From: Ariolimax columbianus
Lineage: Eukaryota; Mollusca; Gastropoda; Stylommatophora; Arionidae
Reading direction: 5' to 3'
Assembly (NCBI GenBank): GCA_036924085.1
Contig: JAVGWX010000013.1
Location: forward strand, 54,189,904-54,253,903
Length of the DNA: 64,000 nt
The notes beneath the pieces are model-generated. The model saw nothing but the letters and a program-made list of their open reading frames with translations. It made no database searches and was not told where the DNA came from. The translations under genes were made by a program, and so were the position numbers. Below, piece after piece: positions 1-13,082 of this stretch (positions are counted from its first letter, which is position 1; each line of letters starts with the position of its first letter).

Positions 1-940
1 TTGTAACTTTTTTTCAAATCGTGTTTAATTTTAATTTTAGAAACATTAGTTTTTCTTGTCAGTAAAATTAATTGAAAGTCAGTGGAAATGCTTTTAACTT
101 ATCCACATAATTAGTGCGTTTAAATTGCAATACATTTCAAACGGCTGAAAATTGTATAAACTTATGATCTGCCACTTTTTTTTCAAATCGCCTTCTACTC
201 AATTTTAATTTTAGAAACATTAGTTTCTCTTGTCAGTAAAAATACTTGAAAGTCAATGGAAATGCTTTTAACTTATCCACATAATTAGTTCGTTAAAATT
301 GAAATACATTTCAAACGGCTGAAAATTGTCTATACTTATGATCTGCAACTTTTTTTAGAATCGTGTTTAATTTTAATTTTAGAAACATTAGTTTTTCTTG
401 TCAGTAAAATTACTTGAAAGTCAGTGGAAATGCTTTTAACTTATCCACATAATTAGTGCGTTAAAATTGCAATACATTTCAAACGGCTGAAAATTGTCTA
501 TACTTATGATCTGCAACTTTTTGCAAATCGTGTTTAATTTTAATTTTAGAAACATTAGTTTTTCTTGTCAGTAAAATTACTTGAAAGTCAGTGGAAATGC
601 TTTTAACTTATCCACATAATTAGTGCGTTAAAATTGCAATACATTTCAAACGGCTGAAAATTGTCTATACTTATGATCTGCAACTTTTTTTAAAATCTTG
701 TTTAATTTTAATTTTAGAAACATTAGTTTTTCTTGTCAGTAAAATTAATTGAAAGTCAATGGAAATGCTTTTAACTTATCAACATAATTAGTGCGTTAAA
801 ATTGCAATACATTTCAAACGGCTGAAAATTGTCTATACTTATGATCTGCAACTTTTTGCAAATCGTGTTTAATTTTAATTTTAGAAACATTAGTTTTTCT
901 TGTCAGTAAAATTACTTGAAAGTCAGTGGAAATGCTTTTA

Positions 941-2141
941 ACGTATCCACATAATTGGTGCGTTAAAATTGCAATACATTTCAAACGGCTGAAAATTGTA
1001 TAAACTTATGATCTGCCACTTTTTTTTCAAATCGCCTTCAACTCAATTTTAATTTTAGAAACATTGGTTTTTCTAGTCAGTAAAATTACTTGAAAGTAAG
1101 TGGAAATGCTTTTAATTTATCCACATAATTAGTGCGTTTAAATTGCAATACATTTCAAACGGCTGAAAATTGTATAAACTTATGATCTGCCACTTTTTTT
1201 TCAAATCGCCTTCTACTCAATTTTAATTTTAGAAACATTGGTTTTTCTAGTCAGTAAAATTACTTGAAAGTCAGTGGAAATGCTTTTAATTTATCCACAT
1301 AATTAGTGCGTTAAAATTGCAATACATTTCTAACGGCTGAAAATTGTCTAAACTTATGATCTGCAATTTTTTTAAAATCGCCATTTACTCAATTTTGATT
1401 TCAGAAACATTAGTTTTTCTAGTCAGTAAAATTACTTGAAAGTCAGTGGAAATGCTTTTAACTTATCCACATAATTAGTGCGTTTAAATTGCAATACATT
1501 TCAAACGGCTGAAAATTGTATAAACTTATGATCTGCCACTTTTTTTTCAAATCGCCTTCTACTCAATTTTAATTTTAGAAACATTAGTTTCTCTTGTCAG
1601 TAAAATTACTTGAAAGTCAGTGGAAATGCTTTTAACTTATCCACATAATTAGTTCGTTAAAATTGAAATACATTTCAAACGGCTGAAAATTGTCTATACT
1701 TATGATCTGCAACTTTTTTTCAAATCGTGTTTAATTTTAATTTTAGAAACATTAGTTTTTCTTGTCAGTAAAATTACTTGAAAGTCAGTGAAAATGCTTT
1801 TAACTTATCCACATAATTAGTTCGTTAAAATTGAAATACATTTCAAACGGCTGAAAATTGTCTAAACTTATGATCTGCAATTTTTTTTAAATCGCCATCT
1901 ACTCAATTTTAATTTCAGAAACATTAGTTTTTCTTGTCAGTAAAATTACTTGAAAGTCAGTGGAAATGCTTTTAACTTATCCACATAATTAGTGCGTTAA
2001 AATTGCAATACATTTCAAACGGCTGAAAATTGTCTATACTTATGATCTGCAACTTTTTGCAAATCGTGTTTAATTTTAATTTTAGAAACATTAGTTTTTC
2101 TTGTCAGTAAAATTACTTGAAAGTCAGTGGAAATGCTTTTA
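941..2141 (+). repeat. Seven-monomer satellite module, upstream extra copy
   Basis: This 1,201-bp module is bounded by the rare variant acgtatccacataattgg (acgtatcc at 941 and again at 2142). It is a 7-monomer block closely matching the modules that start at 2142, 6420 and 9327. It lies directly upstream of the first full higher-order unit, so the 7-monomer module can be duplicated independently of the 10-monomer module. The last part differs from the module starting at 2142, which carries an aatcgatatc variant near its end. Confidence 0.8.
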
Positions 2142-5046
2142 ACGTATCCACATAATTGGTGCGTTAAAATTGCAATACATTTCAAACGGCTGAAAATTGT
2201 ATAAACTTATGATCTGCCACTTTTTTTTCAAATCGCCTTCTACTCAATTTTAATTTTAGAAACATTGGTTTTTCTAGTCAGTAAAATTACTTGAAAGTAA
2301 GTGGAAATGCTTTTAATTTATCCACATAATTAGTGCGTTTAAATTGCAATACATTTCAAACGGCTGAAAATTGTATAAACTTATGATCTGCCACTTTTTT
2401 TTCAAATCGCCTTCTACTCAATTTTAATTTTAGAAACATTGGTTTTTCTAGTCAGTAAAATTACTTGAAAGTCAGTGGAAATGCTTTTAATTTATCCACA
2501 TAATTAGTGCGTTAAAATTGCAATACATTTCTAACGGCTGAAAATTGTCTAAACTTATGATCTGCAATTTTTTTAAAATCGCCATTTACTCAATTTTGAT
2601 TTCAGAAACATTAGTTTTTCTAGTCAGTAAAATTACTTGAAAGTCAGTGGAAATGCTTTTAACTTATCCACATAATTAGTGCGTTTAAATTGCAATACAT
2701 TTCAAACGGCTGAAAATTGTATAAACTTATGATCTGCCACTTTTTTTTCAAATCGCCTTCTACTCAATTTTAATTTTAGAAACATTAGTTTCTCTTGTCA
2801 GTAAAATTACTTGAAAGTCAGTGGAAATGCTTTTAACTTATCCACATAATTAGTTCGTTAAAATTGAAATACATTTCAAACGGCTGAAAATTGTCTATAC
2901 TTATGATCTGCAACTTTTTTTCAAATCGTGTTTAATTTTAATTTTAGAAACATTAGTTTTTCTTGTCAGTAAAATTACTTGAAAGTCAGTGAAAATGCTT
3001 TTAACTTATCCACATAATTAGTTCGTTAAAATTGAAATACATTTCAAACGGCTGAAAATTGTCTAAACTTATGATCTGCAATTTTTTAAAAATCGATATC
3101 TACTCAATTTTGATTTCAGAAACATTAGTTTTTCTTGTCAGTAAAATTACTTGAAAGTCAGTGGAAATGCTTTTAACTTATCCACATAATTAGTGCGTTA
3201 AAATTGCAATACATTTCAAACGGCTGAAAATTGTCTATACTTATGATCTGCAACTTTTTGCAAATCGTGTTTAATTTTAATTTTAGAAACATTAGTTTTT
3301 CTTGTCAGTAAAATTACTTGAAAGTCAATGGAAATGCTTTTAACGTATCCACATAATTAGTGCGTTAAAATTGCAATACATTTCAAACGGCTGAAAATTG
3401 TCTATACTTATGATTTGTAACTTTTTTTCAAATCGTGTTTAATTTTAATTTTAGAAACATTAGTTTTTCTTGTCAGTAAAATTAATTGAAAGTCAGTGGA
3501 AATGCTTTTAATTTATCCACATAATTAGTGCGTTTAAATTGCAATACATTTCAAACGGCTGAAAATTGTATAAACTTATGATCTGCAACTTTTTTTTCAA
3601 ATCGCCTTCTACTCAATTTTAATTTTAGAAACATTAGTTTTTCTTGTCAGTAAAATTACTTGAAAGTCAGTGGAAATGCTTTTAACTTATCCACATAATT
3701 AGTGCGTTAAAATTGCAATACATTTCAAACGGCTGAAAATTGTCTATACTTATGATCTGCAACTTTTTGAAAATCGTGTTTAATTTTAATTTTAGAAACA
3801 TTAGTTTTTCTTGTCAGTAAAATTACTTGAAAGTCAGTGGAAATGCTTTTAACTTATCCACATAATTAGTGCGTTAAAATTGCAATACATTTCAAACGGC
3901 TGAAAATTGTCTATACTTATGATCTGCAACTTTTTTTAAAATAGTTTTTAATTTTAATTTTAGAAACATTAGTTTTTCTTGACAGTAAAATTAATTGAAA
4001 GTCAATGGAAATGCTTTTAACTTATCAACATAATTAGTTCGTTTAAATTGCAATACATTTCAAACGGCTGAAAATTGTCTAAACTTATGATCTGCAATTT
4101 TTTAAAAATCGCCATCTACTCAATTTTAGTTTCAGAAACATTAGTTTTTCTTGTCAGTAAAATTACTTGAAAGTCAGTGGAAATGCTTTTAACTTATCCA
4201 CATAATTAGTGCGTTAAAATTGCAATACATTTCAAACGGCTGAAAATTGTATAAACTTATGATCTGCCACTTTTTTTTCAAATCGCCTTCTACTCAATTT
4301 TAATTTTAGAAACATTGGTTTTTCTAGTCAGTAAAATTACTTGAAAGTCAGTGGAAATGCTTTTAATTTTTCCACATAATTAGTGCGTTTAAATTGCAAT
4401 ACATTTCAAACGGCTGAAAATTGTATAAACTTATGATCTGCCACTTTTTTTTCAAATCGCCTTCTACTCAATTTTAATTTTAGAAACATTAGTTTCTCTT
4501 GTCAGTAAAATTACTTGAAAGTCAGTGGAAATGCTTTTAACTTATCCACATAATTAGTTCGTTAAAATTGAAATACATTTCAAACGGCTGAAAATTGTCT
4601 ATACTTATGATCTGCAACTTTTTTTCAAATCGTGTTTAATTTTAATTTTAGAAACATTAGTTTTTCATGTCAGTAAAATTACTTGAAAGTCAGTGAAAAT
4701 GCTTTTAACTTATCCACATAATTAGTTCGTTAAAATTGAAATACATTTCAAACGGCTGAAAATTGTCTAAACTTATGATCTGCAATTTTTTTTAAATCGC
4801 CATCTACTCAATTTTAATTTCAGAAACATTAGTTTTTCTTGTCAGTAAAATTACTTGAAAGTCAGTGGAAATGCTTTTAACTTATCCACATAATTAGTGC
4901 GTTAAAATTGCAATACATTTCAAACGGCTGAAAATTGTCTATACTTATGATCTGCAACTTTTTGCAAATCGTGTTTAATTTTAATTTTAGAAACATTAGT
5001 TTTTCTTGTCAGTAAAATTACTTGAAAGTCAGTGGAAATGCTTTTA
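2142..5046 (+). repeat. 17-monomer higher-order repeat, copy 1
   Basis: The unit is about 2,905 bp. It comprises a 7-monomer module (2142-3342, 1,201 bp) and a 10-monomer module (3343-5046, about 1,704 bp). Diagnostic variants are acgtatcc at 2142, 3343 and 5047, aatcgatatc at 3091, and atagttttta at 3941. The same variants recur 4,278 bp further on (6420, 7369, 8219). Within-unit monomers differ visibly, while corresponding positions in successive units are nearly identical. That is the classic signature of higher-order repeat homogenisation. Confidence 0.88.
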
Positions 5047-6419
5047 ACGTATCCACATAATTGGTGCGTTAAAATTGCAATACATTTCAAACGGCTGAAA
5101 ATTGTATAAACTTATGATCTGCCACTTTTTTTTCAAATCGCCTTCTACTCAATTTTAATTTTAGAAACATTGGTTTTTCTAGTCAGTAAAATTACTTGAA
5201 AGTAAGTGGAAATGCTTTTAATTTATCCACATAATTAGTGCGTTTAAATTGCAATACATTTCAAACGGCTGAAAATTGTATAAACTTATGATCTGCCACT
5301 TTTTTTTCAAATCGCCTTCTACAAAATTTTAATTTTAGAAACATTGGTTTTTCTAGTCAGTAAAATTACTTGAAAGTCAGTGGAAATGCTTTTAATTTAT
5401 CCACATAATTAGTGCGTTAAAATTGCAATACATTTCTAACGGCTGAAAATTGTCTAAACTTATGATCTGCAATTTTTTTTAAATCGCCATTTACTCAATT
5501 TTGATTTCAGAAACATTAGTTTTTCCAGTCAGTAAAATTACTTGAAAGTCAGTGGAAATGCTTTTAACTTATCCACATAATTAGTGCGTTTAAATTGCAA
5601 TACATTTCAAACGGCTGAAAATTGTCTAAACTTATGATCTGCAATTTTTTAAAAATCGCCATCTACTCAATTTTAGTTTCAGAAACATTAGTTTTTCTTG
5701 TCAGTAAAATTACTTGAAAGTCAGTGGAAATGCTTTTAACTTATCCACATAATTAGTGCGTTAAAATTGCAATACATTTCAAACGGCTGAAAATTGTATA
5801 AACTTATGATCTGCCACTTTTTTTTCAAATCGCCTTCTACTCAATTTTAATTTTAGAAACATTAGTTTCTCTTGTCAGTAAAATTACTTGAAAGTCAGTG
5901 GAAATGCTTTTAACTTATCCACATAATTAGTTCGTTAAAATTGAAATACATTTCAAACGGCTGAAAATTGTCTATACTTATGATCTGCAACTTTTTTTCA
6001 AATCGTGTTTAATTTTAATTTTAGAAACATTAGTTTTTCTTGTCAGTAAAATTACTTGAAAGTCAGTGAAAATGCTTTTAACTTATCCACATAATTAGTT
6101 CGTTAAAATTGAAATACATTTCAAACGGCTGAAAATTGTCTAAACTTATGATCTGCAATTTTTTTTAAATCGCCATCTACTCAATTTTAATTTCAGAAAC
6201 ATTAGTTTTTCTTGTCAGTAAAATTACTTGAAAGTCAGTGGAAATGCTTTTAACTTATCCACATAATTAGTGCGTTAAAATTGCAATACATTTCAAACGG
6301 CTGAAAATTGTCTATACTTATGATCTGCAACTTTTTGCAAATCGTGTTTAATTTTAATTTTAGAAACATTAGTTTTTCTTGTCAGTAAAATTACTTGAAA
6401 GTCAGTGGAAATGCTTTTA
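5047..6419 (+). repeat. Eight-monomer extra module between two HOR copies
   Basis: A 1,373-bp insertion of an additional copy of the 7-monomer module sits between higher-order copies 1 and 2. It starts and ends at the same acgtatcc...ttggtg variant (5047 and 6420). It is one monomer longer (172 bp) than the module at 941-2141. The added monomer, around 5,620-5,790, is a C-type copy with a ttagtttcag segment. It explains why equivalent sites in copies 1 and 2 are 4,278 bp apart, whereas those in copies 2 and 3 are 2,907 bp apart. Confidence 0.82.
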
Positions 6420-9326
6420 ACGTATCCACATAATTGGTGCGTTAAAATTGCAATACATTTCAAACGGCTGAAAATTGTATAAACTTATGATCTGCCACTT
6501 TTTTTTCAAATCGCCTTCTACTCAATTTTAATTTTAGAAACATTGGTTTTTCTAGTCAGTAAAATTACTTGAAAGTAAGTGGAAATGCTTTTAATTTATC
6601 CACATAATTAGTGCGTTTAAATTGCAATACATTTCAAACGGCTGAAAATTGTATAAACTTATGATCTGCCACTTTTTTTTCAAATCGCCTTCTACTCAAT
6701 TTTAATTTTAGAAACATTGGTTTTTCTAGTCAGTAAAATTACTTGAAAGTCAGTGGAAATGCTTTTAATTTATCCACATAATTAGTGCGTTAAAATTGCA
6801 ATACATTTCTAACGGCTGAAAATTGTCTAAACTTATGATCTGCAATTTTTTTTAAATCGCCATTTACTCAATTTTGATTTCAGAAACATTAGTTTTTCTA
6901 GTCAGTAAAATTACTTGAAAGTCAGTGGAAATGCTTTTAACTTATCCACATAATTAGTGCGTTTAAATTGCAATACATTTCAAACGGCTGAAAATTGTAT
7001 AAACTTATGATCTGCCACTTTTTTTTCAAATCGCCTTCTACTCAATTTTAATTTTAGAAACATTAGTTTCTCTTGTCAGTAAAATTACTTGAAAGTCAGT
7101 GGAAATGCTTTTAACTTATCCACATAATTAGTTCGTTAAAATTGAAATACATTTCAAACGGCTGAAAATTGTCTATACTTATGATCTGCAACTTTTTTTC
7201 AAATCGTGTTTAATTTTAATTTTAGAAACATTAGTTTTTCTTGTCAGTAAAATTACTTGAAAGTCAGTGAAAATGCTTTTAACTTATCCACATAATTAGT
7301 TCGTTAAAATTGAAATACATTTCAAACGGCTGAAAATTGTCTAAACTTATGATCTGCAATTTTTTAAAAATCGATATCTACTCAATTTTGATTTCAGAAA
7401 CATTAGTTTTTCTTGTCAGTAAAATTACTTGAAAGTCAGTGGAAATGCTTTTAACTTATCCACATAATTAGTGCGTTAAAATTGCAATACATTTCAAACG
7501 GCTGAAAATTGTCTATACTTATGATCTGCAACTTTTTGCAAATCGTGTTTAATTTTAATTTTAGAAACATTAGTTTTTCTTGTCAGTAAAATTACTTGAA
7601 AGTCAATGGAAATGCTTTTAACGTATCCACATAATTAGTGCGTTAAAATTGCAATACATTTCAAACGGCTGAAAATTGTCTATACTTATGATTTGTAACT
7701 TTTTTTCAAATCGTGTTTAATTTTAATTTTAGAAACATTAGTTTTTCTTGTCAGTAAAATTAATTGAAAGTCAGTGGAAATGCTTTTAATTTATCCACAT
7801 AATTAGTGCGTTTAAATTGCAATACATTTCAAACGGCTGAAAATTGTATAAACTTATGATCTGCAACTTTTTTTTCAAATCGCCTTCTACTCAATTTTAA
7901 TTTTAGAAACATTAGTTTTTCTTGTCAGTAAAATTACTTGAAAGTCAGTGGAAATGCTTTTAACTTATCCACATAATTAGTGCGTTAAAATTGCAATACA
8001 TTTCAAACGGCTGAAAATTGTCTATACTTATGATCTGCAACTTTTTGAAAATCGTGTTTAATTTTAATTTTAGAAACATTAGTTTTTCTTGTCAGTAAAA
8101 TTACTTGAAAGTCAGTGGAAATGCTTTTAACTTATCCACATAATTAGTGCGTTAAAATTGCAATACATTTCAAACGGCTGAAAATTGTCTATACTTATGA
8201 TCTGCAACTTTTTTTAAAATAGTTTTTAATTTTAATTTTAGAAACATTAGTTTTTCTTGACAGTAAAATTAATTGAAAGTCAATGGAAATGCTTTTAACT
8301 TATCAACATAATTAGTTCGTTTAAATTGCAATACATTTCAAACGGCTGAAAATTGTCTAAACTTATGATCTGCAATTTTTTAAAAATCGCCATCTACTCA
8401 ATTTTAGTTTCAGAAACATTAGTTTTTCTTGTCAGTAAAATTACTTGAAAGTCAGTGGAAATGCTTTTAACTTATCCACATAATTAGTGCGTTAAAATTG
8501 CAATACATTTCAAACGGCTGAAAATTGTATAAACTTATGATCTGCCATTTTTTTTTTTAAAATCGCCTTCTACTCAATTTTAATTTTAGAAACATTGGTT
8601 TTTCTAGTCAGTAAAATTACTTGAAAGTCAGTGGAAATGCTTTTAATTTTTCCACATAATTAGTGCGTTTAAATTGCAATACATTTCAAACGGCTGAAAA
8701 TTGTATAAACTTATGATCTGCCACTTTTTTTTCAAATCGCCTTCTACTCAATTTTAATTTTAGAAACATTAGTTTCTCTTGTCAGTAAAATTACTTGAAA
8801 GTCAGTGGAAATGCTTTTAACTTATCCACATAATTAGTTCGTTAAAATTGAAATACATTTCAAACGGCTGAAAATTGTCTATACTTATGATCTGCAACTT
8901 TTTTTCAAATCGTGTTTAATTTTAATTTTAGAAACATTAGTTTTTCTTGTCAGTAAAATTACTTGAAAGTCAGTGAAAATGCTTTTAACTTATCCACATA
9001 ATTAGTTCGTTAAAATTGAAATACATTTCAAACGGCTGAAAATTGTCTAAACTTATGATCTGCAATTTTTTTTAAATCGCCATCTACTCAATTTTAATTT
9101 CAGAAACATTAGTTTTTCTTGTCAGTAAAATTACTTGAAAGTCAGTGGAAATGCTTTTAACTTATCCACATAATTAGTGCGTTAAAATTGCAATACATTT
9201 CAAACGGCTGAAAATTGTCTATACTTATGATCTGCAACTTTTTGCAAATCGTGTTTAATTTTAATTTTAGAAACATTAGTTTTTCTTGTCAGTAAAATTA
9301 CTTGAAAGTCAGTGGAAATGCTTTTA
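6420..9326 (+). repeat. 17-monomer higher-order repeat, copy 2
   Basis: The unit is 2,907 bp: 7-monomer module 6420-7620 (1,201 bp) and 10-monomer module 7621-9326 (1,706 bp). It aligns colinearly with 2142-5046 with very few differences. One is a poly-T expansion near 8,548, where the equivalent of 'ccacttttttttcaaatc' reads with a longer T run and 'aaaatc'. Rare markers at 7369 (aatcgatatc) and 8219 (atagttttta) match copies 1 and 3. Confidence 0.88.
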
Positions 9327-11640
9327 ACGTATCCACATAATTGGTGCGTTAAAATTGCAATACATTTCAAACGGCTGAAAATTGTATAAACTTATGATCT
9401 GCCACTTTTTTTTCAAATCGCCTTCTACTCAATTTTAATTTTAGAAACATTGGTTTTTCTAGTCAGTAAAATTACTTGAAAGTAAGTGGAAATGCTTTTA
9501 ATTTATCCACATAATTAGTGCGTTTAAATTGCAATACATTTCAAACGGCTGAAAATTGTATAAACTTATGATCTGCCACTTTTTTTTCAAATCGCCTTCT
9601 ACTCAATTTTAATTTTAGAAACATTGGTTTTTCTAGTCAGTAAAATTACTTGAAAGTCAGTGGAAATGCTTTTAATTTATCCACATAATTAGTGCGTTAA
9701 AATTGCAATACATTTCTAACGGCTGAAAATTGTCTAAACTTATGATCTGCAATTTTTTTAAAATCGCCATTTACTCAATTTTGATTTCAGAAACATTAGT
9801 TTTTCTAGTCAGTAAAATTACTTGAAAGTCAGTGGAAATGCTTTTAACTTATCCACATAATTAGTGCGTTTAAATTGCAATACATTTCAAACGGCTGAAA
9901 ATTGTATAAACTTATGATCTGCCACTTTTTTTTCAAATCGCCTTCTACTCAATTTTAATTTTAGAAACATTAGTTTCTCTTGTCAGTAAAATTACTTGAA
10001 AGTCAGTGGAAATGCTTTTAACTTATCCACATAATTAGTTCGTTAAAATTGAAATACATTTCAAACGGCTGAAAATTGTCTATACTTATGATCTGCAACT
10101 TTTTTTCAAATCGTGTTTAATTTTAATTTTAGAAACATTAGTTTTTCTTGTCAGTAAAATTACTTGAAAGTCAGTGAAAATGCTTTTAACTTATCCACAT
10201 AATTAGTTCGTTAAAATTGAAATACATTTCAAACGGCTGAAAATTGTCTAAACTTATGATCTGCAATTTTTTAAAAATCGATATCTACTCAATTTTGATT
10301 TCAGAAACATTAGTTTTTCTTGTCAGTAAAATTACTTGAAAGTCAGTGGAAATGCTTTTAACTTATCCACATAATTAGTGCGTTAAAATTGCAATACATT
10401 TCAAACGGCTGAAAATTGTCTATACTTATGATCTGCAACTTTTTGCAAATCGTGTTTAATTTTAATTTTAGAAACATTAGTTTTTCTTGTCAGTAAAATT
10501 ACTTGAAAGTCAATGGAAATGCTTTTAACGTATCCACATAATTAGTGCGTTAAAATTGCAATACATTTCAAACGGCTGAAAATTGTCTATACTTATGATT
10601 TGTAACTTTTTTTCAAATCGTGTTTAATTTTAATTTTAGAAACATTAGTTTTTCTTGTCAGTAAAATTAATTGAAAGTCAGTGGAAATGCTTTTAATTTA
10701 TCCACATAATTAGTGCGTTTAAATTGCAATACATTTCAAACGGCTGAAAATTGTATTAACTTATGATCTGCAACTTTTTTTTCAAATCGCCTTCTACTCA
10801 ATTTTAATTTTAGAAACATTAGTTTTTCTTGTCAGTAAAATTACTTGAAAGTCAGTGGAAATGCTTTTAACTTATCCACATAATTAGTGCGTTAAAATTG
10901 CAATACATTTCAAACGGCTGAAAATTGTCTATACTTATGATCTGCAACTTTTTGAAAATCGTGTTTAATTTTAATTTTAGAAACATTAGTTTTTCTTGTC
11001 AGTAAAATTACTTGAAAGTCAGTGGAAATGCTTTTAACTTATCCACATAATTAGTGCGTTAAAATTGCAATACATTTCAAACGGCTGAAAATTGTCTATA
11101 CTTATGATCTGCAACTTTTTTTAAAATAGTTTTTAATTTTAATTTTAGAAACATTAGTTTTTCTTGACAGTAAAATTAATTGAAAGTCAATGGAAATGCT
11201 TTTAACTTATCAACATAATTAGTTCGTTTAAATTGCAATACATTTCAAACGGCTGAAAATTGTCTAAACTTATGATCTGCAATTTTTTAAAAATCGCCAT
11301 CTACTCAATTTTAGTTTCAGAAACATTAGTTTTTCTTGTCAGTAAAATTACTTGAAAGTCAGTGGAAATGCTTTTAACTTATCCACATAATTAGTGCGTT
11401 AAAATTGCAATACATTTCAAACGGCTGAAAATTGTATAAACTTATGATCTGCCACTTTTTTTTCAAATCGCCTTCTACTCAATTTTAATTTTAGAAACAT
11501 TGGTTTTTCTAGTCAGTAAAATTACTTGAAAGTCAGTGGAAATGCTTTTAATTTTTCCACATAATTAGTGCGTTTAAATTGCAATACATTTGAAACGGCT
11601 GAAAATTGTATAAACTTATGATCTGCCACTTTTTTTTCAA
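9327..11640 (+). repeat. 17-monomer higher-order repeat, copy 3 (incomplete)
   Basis: The unit begins with acgtatcc at 9327. Its 7-monomer module spans 9327-10527 (1,201 bp), followed by the 10-monomer module from 10528. Markers at 10276 (aatcgatatc) and 11126 (atagttttta) lie exactly 2,907 bp from those in copy 2. Single-base differences from copy 2 include gtattaactt near 10,754 and catttgaaacgg near 11,590. After about 11,640 it stops matching copy 2 (expected gtttctctt, found ggtttttctag). The unit is therefore broken off about 700 bp before the strand flip, where the palindrome arm takes over. Confidence 0.85.
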
Positions 11641-12320
11641 ATCGCCTTCTACTCAATTTTAATTTTAGAAACATTGGTTTTTCTAGTCAGTAAAATTACT
11701 TGAAAGTCAGTGGAAATGCTTTTAATTTATCCACATAATTAGTGCGTTAAAATTGCAATACATTTCAAACGGCTGAAAATTGTCTAAACTTATGAGCTGG
11801 AACTTTTTTTCAAATCGCCTTGTACTCAATTTTAATTTTAGAAACATTGGTTTTTCTTGTCAGTAAAATTACTTGAAAGTAAATGGAAATGCTTTTAACT
11901 TATCCACATAATTAGTGCGTTAAAATTGCAATACATTTCTAAAGGCTGAAAATTGTCTAAACTTATGATCTGCAACTTTTTTTCAAATCGTGTTTAAATT
12001 TAATTTTAGAAACATTAGTTTTTCTTGTCAGTAAAATTACTTGAAAGTCAGTGGAAATGCTTTTAACTTATCTACATAATTAGTGCGTTAAAATTGCAAT
12101 ACATATCAAAGTGCTGAAAATAGTTTAACCTTATGATCTGCAATTTTTTTCAAATCGCCTTCTAATCAATTTTGATTTTAGAAACATTAGTTTTTCTTGT
12201 CAGTAAAATTACTTGAAAGTCAGTGGAAATGCTTTTAACTTATCCACATAATTAGTGCTTTAAAATTGAAATACATTTCAAACGGCTGAAAATTGTCTAT
12301 ACTTATGATCTGCAACTTTT
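11535..12320 (+). repeat. Left arm of imperfect palindrome
   Basis: This roughly 785-bp stretch is the inverted counterpart of about 13,083-13,868. Four rare variants and their reverse complements mirror exactly about 12,701.5. They are the gatc following taaactt (11,620-11,623 with 13,780-13,783), gagctg/cagctc (11,794-11,799 with 13,604-13,609), ctaaagg/cctttag (11,939-11,945 with 13,458-13,464) and gtttaacc/ggttaaac (12,123-12,130 with 13,273-13,280). Small differences occur between arms, with a 2-bp shift near 12,306/13,098. Confidence 0.82.
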
Positions 12321-12330
12321 TAAAAGCATT
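12310..12330. other. Satellite strand-switch (inversion) junction
   Basis: Up to about 12,320 the sequence reads as forward monomer (…gatctgcaacttttt). From there it continues as reverse-complement monomer (taaaagcatttccgttgac…). The two half-monomers are in different phase, so this is a breakpoint inside monomers rather than a mirrored monomer end. The junction itself is tttttaaaa, a short self-complementary A/T run. Either side could have supplied these bases, consistent with microhomology-mediated joining. It is the only orientation change I see in the window. An assembly artefact cannot be excluded from sequence alone. Confidence 0.9.
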
Positions 12331-13082
12331 TCCGTTGACTTTCTAGTAATTTTACTGACAAGAAAAACTAATGTTTCTAAAATTAAAATTAAACACGATT
12401 TGAAAAAAAGTTGCAGATCATGTATAGACAATTTTCAGCCGTTTGAAATGTATTTCAATTTTAACAAACTAATTATGTGGATAAGTTAAAAGCATTTCCA
12501 CTGACTTTCAAGTAATTTTACTGAATAGAAAAACCAATGTTTCTAAAATTAAAATTGAGTAGAAGGCGATTTGAAAAAAAAGTGGCAGATCATGTTTATA
12601 CAATTTTCAGCCGTTTGAAATGTATTGCAATTTAAACGCACTAATTATGTGGATAAGTTAAAAGCATTTCCATTGACTTTCAAGTAATTTTACTGACAAG
12701 AAAAACTAATGTTTCTAAAATTAAAATTAAACACGATTTGAAAAAAAGTTGCAAATCATATGTATAGACAATTTTCAGCCGTTTGAAATGTATTGCAATT
12801 TACACGCACTAATTATGTGGATAAGTTAAAAGCATTTCCACTGACTTTCAAGTAATTTTACTGACAAGAAAAACTAATGTTTCTAAAATTAAAATTAAAC
12901 ACGATTTGCAAAAAGTTGCAGATCATAAGTATAGACAATTTTCAGCCGTTTGAAATGTATTGCAATTTTAACGCACTAATTATGTGGATAAGTTAAAAGC
13001 ATTTCCACAGACATTCAAGTGATTTTACTGACTAGAAAAACCAATGTTTCTAAAATTAAAACTGAGTAGAAGGCGATTTGAA

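Larger units (their letters stand above)
1..12320 (+). repeat. Satellite array, left arm (forward orientation)
   Basis: About 72 head-to-tail monomers of 167-175 bp. The spacing of the CGTT following 'ttagtg/ttagtt' (positions 117, 291, 459, 626, 794, 961, 1135, 1309) gives steps of 174, 168, 167, 168, 167, 174 and 174 bp. Each monomer holds nearly invariant blocks such as ttatccacataattag, aacggctgaaaattgt, ttagaaacattag and gtcagtaaaatt. It also holds one variable stretch after a poly-T run. That stretch defines three monomer types: A (aaatcgtgtttaatttt, shorter), B (aaatcgccttctactcaa) and C (aaatcgccatctactcaa followed by a ttgatttcag-like segment). The 5-bp difference between A and B plus poly-T length explains the two size classes. 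I see no coding potential, RNA gene or other insertion here. Function is not visible; monomer size and homogeneity resemble centromeric or pericentromeric satellites, which is inference. Confidence 0.97.
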
